Below are positions 1 through 6,611 of a stretch of 16,911 nucleotides of DNA, one piece after another. A model generated the notes under the pieces. That model did no database searches and was not told the origin of the DNA. It was given only the letters and a program-made list of their open reading frames with translations. Every line of letters begins with the position of its first letter. Positions within the stretch are counted from its first letter, which is position 1. The translations under genes and the position numbers were made by a program. Source of the stretch: Acidobacteriota bacterium (GTDB taxonomy: Bacteria; Actinomycetota; Acidimicrobiia; Acidimicrobiales; SHLQ01); the NCBI GenBank assembly GCA_022562835.1, contig JADFOM010000019.1, positions 1 to 16,911 of the forward strand. The letters run 5' to 3'.

Positions 1-833
1 CGTAACGTCGAACCCAGAACCGCCTGCTCTAGAAGGCTGTTCGCCGCCAACACGGCAACGGCGCCGGTCGCGGCGAGCGCACCGTTGCGTGTGACTTCGC
101 CGAGGCGCAATCGACGCAGAGACGGCCAGATCATCACCACGCCGGCGACGAGGGCATAGATCATGGCCTCGGTGCGCATCGTGGCCGCCAACCCGAATCC
201 GACACCGAAGAGCAGAGCGCGACGCCAACGTGTGGGTCGAGCCCGAGCATCGAGTGCAGCAACCACCCCCCAGGTCATGGCAGCGAGGCCCAGTGTGTGC
301 TCCCACAGGTCGAGGGCGTAAATGGTCACCGGGCTCGCAAGACCGACGATCCAGAACGCCAGCCAATCGCGCCGCGAGCCCAGCCGATTGGCCAACGCGC
401 GAGCCCCGAACGCGGCGGCAACTGCGCCCAGCATCGGCAACACCAGCGTGAGCCGGTAGCCGCCTAGCGAATACAATGGGGCCGAGACGACGATCATCGG
501 AAGCGTCGTGACCTGCACCCACCGCTCCTCGAACTGAGTAGTGAACCAGAGCGGATGGATGGTGCCCTCGGGATCGGCGTCGGCGGCCCAGTAGCCGACG
601 TCGAGGTCGAACTCGCCACCTTCGTCGATCGATTCGAGGGTCGCGACCTTGCCACCTGTATCGGTACCTAGAAAGCCTCCCGGGTCATTCGGCAACGAGA
701 GCACGAATAGCGCGAACATGAGCACACACGCGGCTACCAGAGGCCTGGTCATCATTGCGCTCAAGCGAGCGGGCGGGGCGCCCTCATCGGGACCGGCCAC
801 GGCCCGTTTGGCACGCGTTGGTGCAGGGGTCAT
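1..833 (-). CDS. GT-C-like polytopic membrane protein, N-terminal part (runs off window)
   Basis: Reading the minus strand from the ATG at 833 gives 277 open codons to the window edge; the C-terminus is missing. After a basic, proline-rich cytoplasmic N-terminus (about residues 1-29) comes a hydrophobic helix (about 31-47). An acidic extracytoplasmic loop follows with GTDTGGK at 56-62 and a second acidic stretch near 80-90, then a string of hydrophobic helices (about 110-125, 128-147, 158-172, 180-194, 206-217, 224-237, 251-265). One long first loop with acidic residues followed by many membrane helices is the layout of lipid-linked-sugar glycosyltransferases (GT-C fold), as is the RTEAMIY segment at 220-226. 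I infer a membrane glycosyltransferase or mannosyltransferase-like enzyme; the exact sugar and acceptor cannot be told. It lies 61 bp after uvrB and may share its transcript. An in-frame GTG at 842 has GGGGA nine bases upstream and is a credible alternative start. Confidence 0.72.
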   Translation of the reverse strand, partial: MTPAPTRAKRAVAGPDEGAPPARLSAMMTRPLVAACVLMFALFVLSLPNDPGGFLGTDTGGKVATLESIDEGGEFDLDVGYWAADADPEGTIHPLWFTTQFEERWVQVTTLPMIVVSAPLYSLGGYRLTLVLPMLGAVAAAFGARALANRLGSRRDWLAFWIVGLASPVTIYALDLWEHTLGLAAMTWGVVAALDARARPTRWRRALLFGVGFGLAATMRTEAMIYALVAGVVMIWPSLRRLRLGEVTRNGALAATGAVAVLAANSLLEQAVLGSTL

Positions 834-894
834 CGATTTCACGGCCACGAGTCCCCATCGGCACCAAAACTTCCTAGCTGAGCGCTGCCCCGGG

Positions 895-2916
895 TCAGGC
901 CATCTCGCGCAGTTCGCGCTTGAGGTCCTTGATCTCGTCGCGCAGGCGCGCCGCGTACTCGAAGCGAAGATCGGCCGATGCGTCGTTCATTTCCTCGGTC
1001 AACGTCAAGATGAGGCGTTCGAGATCGTCTTCGGGCATGTCCGAAAAGTCGGCGCGGCGTGCTTCGCGTTTGCGCGACAGGTCCGGAACGGGTGCCTTGT
1101 CCTCAGATGGCCGGATGAACGACAAAATGTCGGTGACAGCCTTTCGGATGGACACGGGGTTGATGTCGTGCTCGAGGTTGTACGCCTCTTGCAGCTTGCG
1201 GCGTCGCAGGGTCTCCCCGATTGCGCGTTTCATCGAATTGGTTACGACGTCTGCGTACATCACGACCTGTCCGTCGACATTTCGAGCCGCACGACCGATC
1301 GTCTGTATGAGCGACGTCTCACTGCGAAGGAATCCCTCCTTGTCCGCGTCGAGGATCGCTACGAGCGACACCTCGGGTAGGTCGAGGCCTTCCCGCAGGA
1401 GGTTGATGCCGACCAGCACATCGAACTCTCCCAACCGGAGGTCGCGCAAGATCTCGATCCGTTCGAGCGTGTCCACCTCGCTATGTAGGTAGCGCACTCG
1501 CACGCCAAGTTCGAGCAGATAGTCGGTGAGGTCCTCCGACATCTTCTTGGTCAGCGTCGTCACCAGCACGCGATGGTCGCGAGACACACGATCGTTGATC
1601 AACTCCATAAGGTCGTCGATCTGACCTTTTGTTGGCTTGACAATGACCTCGGGGTCGATCAGACCCGTCGGACGAACGATCTGTTCGACGACCTGATCGG
1701 AGTGCTCGAGTTCGTACGCACTCGGAGTGGCCGACATAAACACACATTGCCCTACACGCTCAAAGAACTCGTCAAACCGCAGCGGTCTGTTGTCAGCTGC
1801 AGACGGAAGCCGAAAGCCATGTTCGATGAGAGTGGCCTTACGGCTCCGATCACCCTCGTACTGGCCATGGAGTTGTGGCACCGCAACGTGCGATTCGTCG
1901 ATCACGATGAGGTAGTCGTCGGGAAAATAATCGAGCAACGTGTAGGGCGGTTCGCCGCGGTCGCGCCCATCGATTGGTCCGGAGTAGTTCTCGATCCCCG
2001 AACAAAACCCAACCTCGGCCATCATCTCGAGGTCGTACTCGGTGCGCATACGCAAACGTTGTGCCTCGAGGAGCTTTCCCTCCTTCTCGAAGATCGCGAG
2101 TTGGGTCTGCAATTCCGATTCGATTCGGGTGATCGCTGCCGCCATCCGCGCGGAACCAGTCGAGTAGTGGGTGGCGGGGAACACCACCAGATCCTGCGTG
2201 TCGCGGACGCGTTCACCGGTGACCGGATCGACGACCGTGATCTTTTCTATCTCGTCGCCGAACATCTCTATGCGCACCGCGTGTTCGTCATAGGCGGGAT
2301 GCACTTCAATGGTGTCGCCTCGCACCCGAAACTTGCCCCGTATCAGGTTCATGTCGTTGCGTTCGTACTGCATTTCGACGAGTCGCCTGAGGATGTCGCG
2401 CTGCTCGCGTTGTTCACCGACGTTCACGCTAAGCAACTGCTTTTCGTACTCCTCAGGTGCACCGAGACCGTAGATGCACGACACAGAAGCGACGACGATC
2501 ACGTCACGACGGGTGAGCAACGCCGACGTCGCGGAGTGTCGCAGTCGGTCGATCTCGTCGTTGACCGACGAATCCTTCTCGATGAAGGTGTCGGTTGTGG
2601 GCATATACGCCTCGGGTTGGTAATAGTCGTAGTAGGAGACGAAATACTCGACACGGTTTTGCGGAAAGAACTCCTTGAGTTCGTTTGCGAGTTGCGCTGC
2701 GAGAGCCTTGTTGGGGACCATCACCAGAGTTGGCCGCTGCACCTTTTCGATCGTCCACGCAATCGTGGCGCTCTTCCCACTACCAGTGATGCCAAGCAGT
2801 GTCTGAAACCGGTCACCACGTTCGATGCCCTCGCTCAGCTTCTCGATCGCCTCTGGTTGATCGCCCGCCGGCTCGAAGTCGGAATGCACCCTGAACGGCA
2901 CCGCTCGGTCGGTCAT
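895..2916 (-). CDS. uvrB: Excinuclease ABC subunit B (UvrB)
   Basis: UvrB is the damage-verifying helicase-like subunit of bacterial nucleotide excision repair. It is loaded on DNA by UvrA and then recruits UvrC for incision. The 673-residue product has the full family layout: Walker A GITGSGKS at 42-49; the damage-probing beta-hairpin beginning with the tyrosine cluster YYDYYQPEAY at 95-104; Walker B DESH at 340-343; helicase motif MSATPS at 394-399; motif VI QTIGRAARN at 538-546; and a C-terminal UVR coiled-coil motif (about 635-670) that contacts UvrC or UvrA. Length is normal for the family. The start is an ATG with only a weak GAG seven bases upstream. It sits 74 bp downstream of coaE, the usual actinobacterial neighbour. 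I saw no recognisable SOS box in the short spacer upstream. Confidence 0.98.
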   Translation of the reverse strand: MTDRAVPFRVHSDFEPAGDQPEAIEKLSEGIERGDRFQTLLGITGSGKSATIAWTIEKVQRPTLVMVPNKALAAQLANELKEFFPQNRVEYFVSYYDYYQPEAYMPTTDTFIEKDSSVNDEIDRLRHSATSALLTRRDVIVVASVSCIYGLGAPEEYEKQLLSVNVGEQREQRDILRRLVEMQYERNDMNLIRGKFRVRGDTIEVHPAYDEHAVRIEMFGDEIEKITVVDPVTGERVRDTQDLVVFPATHYSTGSARMAAAITRIESELQTQLAIFEKEGKLLEAQRLRMRTEYDLEMMAEVGFCSGIENYSGPIDGRDRGEPPYTLLDYFPDDYLIVIDESHVAVPQLHGQYEGDRSRKATLIEHGFRLPSAADNRPLRFDEFFERVGQCVFMSATPSAYELEHSDQVVEQIVRPTGLIDPEVIVKPTKGQIDDLMELINDRVSRDHRVLVTTLTKKMSEDLTDYLLELGVRVRYLHSEVDTLERIEILRDLRLGEFDVLVGINLLREGLDLPEVSLVAILDADKEGFLRSETSLIQTIGRAARNVDGQVVMYADVVTNSMKRAIGETLRRRKLQEAYNLEHDINPVSIRKAVTDILSFIRPSEDKAPVPDLSRKREARRADFSDMPEDDLERLILTLTEEMNDASADLRFEYAARLRDEIKDLKRELREMA

Positions 2917-2990
2917 CCCAGCACTCTATCGACGCTCTGTGACAGCCCTTAGGTCCCAAGGCCGATCAGATCGCCGACACATCGGGAATC

Positions 2991-3611
2991 TCAGGCTGTG
3001 ATGATTTCTTGCATCCATGCCCAGCAGCGCTCGACCTGCCCGCGAAGTGCCTCAAGGTCGCCGTTGTTGTCGATGGTGAAATCGGTGTGGTTGAGACGCT
3101 CTTGACGGGTCGCTTGGTTGACCATCCGAGCCATCGCGTCCTCTTGGCTGAAACCCCGGTGTTCGATCAATCTGGCCAAGGCGACGTCAGGGTCGACATC
3201 GACGACGATAATTCCCGCCAGACCCTGATAATGCTCGGCGAGTTCCTTATCACCGGGGCGGACCAGGAGCGGGATGTCGAGCACGATCGGAACACCATCA
3301 CTGACCGCTTCCTTACGCCGGCGCGCCATCTCCTCGCCTACCGCTGGATGAACGATGTCGTTGAGACGCTCGAGTTCGTCCTCGTCGCCGAAGGCGATCT
3401 CGGCAACCGCAGCACGATCGAGGGTCCCGTCCGCCATAACGATGCGGTCACCCCACTGTTTCACCATCTCTTCGAAGACCGGTTCGCCCGGCGCCTGGAG
3501 CACGCGCACGATCGCATTTGCATCAATGATCGCGGCCCCGTGCGCCGAGAGCAGCTCCCCCACCGTGCTCTTGCCCGAACCAATGCCACCGGTCAACCCG
3601 AATTCGCTCAT
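2991..3611 (-). CDS. coaE: Dephospho-CoA kinase (CoaE), atypical active site
   Basis: CoaE catalyses the last step of coenzyme A synthesis, ATP-dependent phosphorylation of the 3'-hydroxyl of dephospho-CoA, in the cytoplasm. The 206-residue protein begins with the P-loop GLTGGIGSGKST (5-16), and has the family's HP pair (88-89), IPLLV (113-117) and the C-terminal ATRQERL and DNNG segments (167-173, 181-184). Length fits the single-domain family. Two positions are odd. The motif after the second strand is DAN (30-32) where E. coli and mycobacterial CoaE have DxD; the last Asp is regarded as important for catalysis. The conserved Glu after PLLV is Arg118. Both are clear in the DNA. The enzyme may use another base, or activity may be reduced. 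The ATG at 3611 has GGAG only two bases upstream, which is close. uvrB follows 74 bp downstream. Confidence 0.95.
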   Translation of the reverse strand: MSEFGLTGGIGSGKSTVGELLSAHGAAIIDANAIVRVLQAPGEPVFEEMVKQWGDRIVMADGTLDRAAVAEIAFGDEDELERLNDIVHPAVGEEMARRRKEAVSDGVPIVLDIPLLVRPGDKELAEHYQGLAGIIVVDVDPDVALARLIEHRGFSQEDAMARMVNQATRQERLNHTDFTIDNNGDLEALRGQVERCWAWMQEIITA

Positions 3612-3628
3612 GGCTCCACACTGTAATT

Positions 3629-3652
3629 GTCGACCGATGGGTCACGGTCGAC
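3629..3652. repeat. Perfect 8-8-8 inverted repeat in the coaE leader
   Basis: GTCGACCG at 3629-3636 is the exact reverse complement of CGGTCGAC at 3645-3652, separated by an 8-base spacer. It lies between the flp terminator and the coaE start, 18 bp upstream of the coaE ATG. It could be a dimeric-regulator operator or an RNA hairpin in the coaE leader. I do not recognise it as a known operator, and there is no clear -35/-10 pair around it. Confidence 0.5.
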
Positions 3653-3670
3653 GACTTGTAGCAAAACGTA

Positions 3671-3699
3671 GAAGGGAGGCGCCATGGGCGCCTCCCTTC
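3671..3699 (-). terminator. Intrinsic terminator after the flp pilin gene
   Basis: The 13-base arms at 3671-3683 and 3687-3699 are exact reverse complements around a 3-base centre and are mostly G/C. On the minus-strand transcript the stem is followed by CUACGUUUUGC, a weak U-run. It lies 26 bp past the flp stop codon and upstream of coaE, so it would end the Tad operon transcript and insulate coaE. On the plus strand there is no comparable T-run, so it is oriented for minus-strand transcripts. Confidence 0.8.
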
Positions 3700-3724
3700 A
3701 AGTTTGAACTAACTGATCAGAAGA

Positions 3725-3913
3725 TCAGCCTGCAACTGCCGAGCCAACTTCGCTGAGCGAGTCGTTAGCCGCTCCACCAAGAGCCTGAACGGCTGCGATA
3801 CAGACAACAGCGATCAGAGCGACGAGCAGGGCGTACTCCACGAGGGAGGCTCCACGCTCATCGTCGATGTGGGCCTGAATCCAGGTGCTGAGAAATTCAA
3901 AAGAGGTCTTCAT
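3725..3913 (-). CDS. flp: Flp/Fap-type type IVb pilin
   Basis: This encodes the fibre subunit of the Tad pilus. From the ATG at 3913 the product has 62 residues: a short polar leader ending DDERG, then ASLVEYALL and a single hydrophobic helix. This is the Flp hallmark: prepilin peptidase would cut after Gly, leaving Glu at mature position 5 and Tyr at 6. The mature pilin would be only 41 residues, ending in a short Gly/Ala/Ser-rich tail. An ATG five codons upstream (3928) is open, but only the 3913 ATG has a GGAG (nine bases upstream). The gene is the last of the Tad operon, 137 bp after the response regulator and directly before a strong terminator. A 6-bp inverted repeat, CATTGG/CCAATG (3926-3931 and 3944-3949), lies in its leader and covers the upstream ATG. 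Its distance from the other genes suggests it may also be transcribed alone, as expected for an abundant subunit. Confidence 0.93.
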   Translation of the reverse strand: MKTSFEFLSTWIQAHIDDERGASLVEYALLVALIAVVCIAAVQALGGAANDSLSEVGSAVAG

Positions 3914-3922
3914 TGGTTTGGA

Positions 3923-3926
3923 CTCC
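3923..3926 (-). promoter_or_regulatory. Ribosome binding site deciding the flp start
   Basis: GGAG on the minus strand lies nine bases before the ATG at 3913 and overlaps the codon after the upstream ATG at 3928. The upstream ATG has no purine-rich site in front, so the shorter pilin precursor is preferred. Confidence 0.5.
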
Positions 3927-4050
3927 ATTGGTTAGAGGATCAGCCAATGTGGCCTCTCCGATTTATGCTGTCTGCACATAACATCGGCGCGACCATTGCG
4001 CTTCTCGATAGGCAATACGACCCAAAAGTGTGGAGCGCAGGCACTACAGA

Positions 4051-4692
4051 TCAATCCAGGTGAACGATTCCCATGCGCACTGCGGCAAGAACTGCCTGAG
4101 TACGGTCACGGGCGTCCAACTTCTGGTAGATCGAAGCGAGATGATTCTTGACCGTCTTCTGACTTATGTAGAGACGTTCAGCTACCTCTGGCGTCGAGCA
4201 CCCATCGGCGATCAACTGCAAGACCTCTTCTTCACGCTTGGTCACGACGCGCTCCTCCTTTTGAGGACGATCGAGGCGGCGGACTTCGTCCAACATCGAC
4301 GCAGCGAGCTGAGGCGACAACGCTGTGTCGCCCGCAGACGCCATGCGGACCGCGGAGGCGATTTCGCTCGTCGAACAGTCCTTTATCAGATATCCCGTCG
4401 CTCCGGCGCGGATGGCAGAGGCGAGTACCTCCTGGTCGGCATGCATCGTAAGCATGACCACCCGGGTATTCTCCAGCGCAGCACGTACTTGACGGCACGC
4501 TTCGACACCATCGAGCTCAGGCATCGTCACGTCCATGAGGATCACGTCGGGACGGTGCTGTTTAGCGAGCATCACTGCTTCGGCACCATTACGTGCCTCC
4601 GCAACAACGTCGAAGCCCTCCTCGGTCATCGAGCGACTCAGTCCCTCGCGCAGTAGTTGGTGGTCGTCGGCAAGCATCAATCTGATGGTCAT
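4051..4692 (-). CDS. NarL/FixJ-family response regulator
   Basis: This is a two-component DNA-binding regulator, 213 residues from the ATG at 4692. The N-terminal receiver (about 3-120) has the acidic pair D9-D10, the phospho-acceptor D54 in LMDVTMPELDG, T82 and K104. The C-terminal LuxR-type helix-turn-helix (about 148-210) reads VTKREEEVLQLIADG, then the recognition region YISQKTVKNHLASIYQKL. The open frame reaches back to a TTG at 4785, but AGGGA lies five bases before the ATG at 4692 and the receiver begins right there, so the shorter form is chosen. It follows the histidine kinase gene by 128 bp and is almost surely its partner. The next gene is the flp pilin, an obvious candidate target, though no binding site was identified. 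Confidence 0.95.
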   Translation of the reverse strand: MTIRLMLADDHQLLREGLSRSMTEEGFDVVAEARNGAEAVMLAKQHRPDVILMDVTMPELDGVEACRQVRAALENTRVVMLTMHADQEVLASAIRAGATGYLIKDCSTSEIASAVRMASAGDTALSPQLAASMLDEVRRLDRPQKEERVVTKREEEVLQLIADGCSTPEVAERLYISQKTVKNHLASIYQKLDARDRTQAVLAAVRMGIVHLD

Positions 4693-4820
4693 GTCAGTCC
4701 CTGTCCCCGTTCTTGAGTGAGGTCTCAGTTCCATCGGCACAAGGCGGATCGATAATGAGGACATCGAACTATTCAGATTTTGCAAACTGGACCGAAGGCA
4801 TCGTCAACTCGCAGCACTAA
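4693..4820 (-). promoter_or_regulatory. 128-bp leader between kinase and regulator, possible internal promoter
   Basis: Gaps from cpaB to the kinase are 31 bp or less, so this spacer is unusually long. On the minus strand TTGACG (4807-4802) resembles a -35, with CAAAAT (4782-4777) as a poor -10 at a spacing of 19. This is weak evidence for a separate promoter driving the regulator and flp. No hairpin of note was seen. Confidence 0.2.
4698..4702 (-). promoter_or_regulatory. Ribosome binding site deciding the response-regulator start
   Basis: AGGGA on the minus strand, five bases before the ATG at 4692. It supports this ATG over the upstream in-frame TTG at 4785, whose extra 31 residues show no domain. 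Confidence 0.6.
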
Positions 4821-6611
4821 CTAGACACCAAGCACGCAGCGCACCGTTGTTCCAGCCCCCGGTTCGCTCATTACGTCGAAGCGCGCGCCAATGCTGGCGG
4901 CCCGCTCGCGCATGCCCATGATTCCGAAGGAATCATTTCGTCCGTCTTCGCCGACACAGAATCCCTTGCCGTCATCAACGATCATGAGTACAGCGTCGCT
5001 GCCCTCGCACAGCCAGCTCACTTCCACATGGGCGGCTTCGGCGTGTTTCTCAATATTTACGATCGCCTCCTGCGCTATGCGCCACATCTCCCGTTCCTGA
5101 AGAAGCGGAAGACGATCGTCTGATTCGAACCTGAGTTCGATCTTGAGACCGGTGCGCTGCTCGACACGATCTGCAAACACACGCAGTGTCTCTGCAAGCC
5201 CGTTGTCCTCGTTTACATCGGTACGGAGGTCATAGAGGGTGTCGCGAACCTCACCGATCACATCGCGAATATCGCCGCGCAGCCGTTCGACCGACATGCC
5301 GACCTCCTCACCCTTGGCGCAGGTCTTGCCCAGCCGGTCCAACTCAAAGGCAACGTATGCCAGCGACTGGCCGATCCGGTCGTGCAGGTCGCGCGCGATC
5401 CGCGTCCGCTCCTCATTGGCACCTACGGTCCGCAACCGCCTGAACCATCGCGCGTTGTCGATTGCCAGCGCCAACGGTTCGATGAAACCGTTGAGCAGTT
5501 CGACATCTCGGTAGGTGAACCTGTTTGGTTCACGATTTTCTAGCGCGAGTAAACCTATCAACGAACCACGCGCGGGCAGGACGCTGTAGAGACCCGAGCG
5601 TGCACCCTCCATCAGTCCGGGTTGGCCCGCTGCATGTTCTGAGACCTCGATGAGGCTGTTGTCCGCGATGGCCTGCTTGAGTGCCATCGGCAGCTCGGTT
5701 GGCCCAATATGTGCGGGCAGAGCGACGCCCTCGCTTCGCACGACTTCCCAGGTTGCGTCGGTCTCGTCGAAAATCATGATCGTGACCGCGTCGAACTCGC
5801 AGAGACCGCGCAGACGGGTAACGGTGGTATCGAGCACGTCGCCCATGTCGAGCGACTCGGGCAAGCTCTGAGTAACCCGATGAAGGCTGAACAACAATGC
5901 GTTCGCATCGGAAAGACGCTCCACACGATCGAGAGCTAACGACCTCTCCCGGTCCGCCTCGCCAGAGATGCGGCGTGACCAACCGGAGATGAATGCGACC
6001 AACACCACGATGCCGGTCCACTGAATAGCCAGCTCGAGGTCATCTGTAACCCATGTGTCGCTGAGGATGATGCCGGACAAGATGCCGGCGATCGCGGCCA
6101 GGCCTAGACGGAGCGCGAAGCCGATACCACCAATGAATCCGGCGATCGCGACGGGTGTGACGATCGTGGCCAGAAAAGGCGAGCTGAACCCCCCGGTTGT
6201 GACGATCGCGAGTGCGGGCAACAAGGCCTCGACGATGATACGGGTCTTGCCGGCTTCGGTGTCGGCGAGCGCGGAGGGGGCAACGGTGCGGTACACGCTG
6301 AGAGCAATAAATAGAATGGACCACGCAAGTATGCCGAGGTCGCCGTCACGAAGGTCTTCGAGAGCGAGGCCGATCGACACGGCTGTGGTTCCCCAGCTCA
6401 GCGCTGTGGCAGCTGGCGTGAATGGGCTTGGCCGGTCGAGTTTGCCGTTGCGGACCATGAGCTCGCGAATGTCGCTGCCGTCAGCACCACGACCAACTCG
6501 AGCGAGCGGACCTAGCCATGACCGCCTCCGATGCATGGTCGCGGCGCGCAGACGGTGAGCACTCGCGTGCTGCTTTGGGTCGCTGTCAGCGAGACCGAAC
6601 TCGTCAATCAT
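4821..6611 (-). CDS. Membrane sensor histidine kinase with GAF domain (NarX/DegS-like)
   Basis: From the ATG at 6611 this is a 596-residue sensor kinase. A cytoplasmic N-terminus of about 65 residues is followed by five or six hydrophobic helices (about 66-85, 92-110, 125-140, 145-165, 168-184, 196-211) with only short loops, so it probably senses within or near the membrane. A GAF-like domain (about 255-385) comes next, then HisKA_3 with phospho-acceptor H410 in RIARDLHDRIGQSL. The HATPase_c domain has EAIVNIEKHA (N519), DDGKGF (546-551) and FGIMGMRERA. This class pairs with NarL-type regulators, and one follows directly. The ATG overlaps the TGA of the upstream GT-C-like gene as ATGA, with GGGAG seven bases upstream, so translation is coupled. 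A TTG at 6644 is open in frame but much less likely. The signal is unknown; location in the Tad operon suggests surface contact or envelope state. Confidence 0.95.
   Translation of the reverse strand: MIDEFGLADSDPKQHASAHRLRAATMHRRRSWLGPLARVGRGADGSDIRELMVRNGKLDRPSPFTPAATALSWGTTAVSIGLALEDLRDGDLGILAWSILFIALSVYRTVAPSALADTEAGKTRIIVEALLPALAIVTTGGFSSPFLATIVTPVAIAGFIGGIGFALRLGLAAIAGILSGIILSDTWVTDDLELAIQWTGIVVLVAFISGWSRRISGEADRERSLALDRVERLSDANALLFSLHRVTQSLPESLDMGDVLDTTVTRLRGLCEFDAVTIMIFDETDATWEVVRSEGVALPAHIGPTELPMALKQAIADNSLIEVSEHAAGQPGLMEGARSGLYSVLPARGSLIGLLALENREPNRFTYRDVELLNGFIEPLALAIDNARWFRRLRTVGANEERTRIARDLHDRIGQSLAYVAFELDRLGKTCAKGEEVGMSVERLRGDIRDVIGEVRDTLYDLRTDVNEDNGLAETLRVFADRVEQRTGLKIELRFESDDRLPLLQEREMWRIAQEAIVNIEKHAEAAHVEVSWLCEGSDAVLMIVDDGKGFCVGEDGRNDSFGIMGMRERAASIGARFDVMSEPGAGTTVRCVLGV

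Noticed and set aside
649..1380. Plus-strand open frame spanning the uvrB 3' end and the next gene's start
   Set aside because: Overlaps two minus-strand genes with convincing products; its own translation shows no domain.
1573..2952. 459-codon plus-strand open frame opposite uvrB
   Set aside because: It lies wholly antisense to a complete, motif-rich uvrB. The translation is rich in His, Asp, Val and Arg with no recognisable domain, the usual effect of codon bias on the opposite strand.
2917..2990. LexA/SOS box upstream of uvrB
   Set aside because: I looked for a GAAC-N4-GTTC type palindrome in the short spacer and found none.
3671..3699. Perfect palindrome as a mobile-element end or recombination site
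   Set aside because: Single copy in the window, with GC-rich arms and a T-run on the minus strand just past the pilin stop; a transcription terminator explains it.
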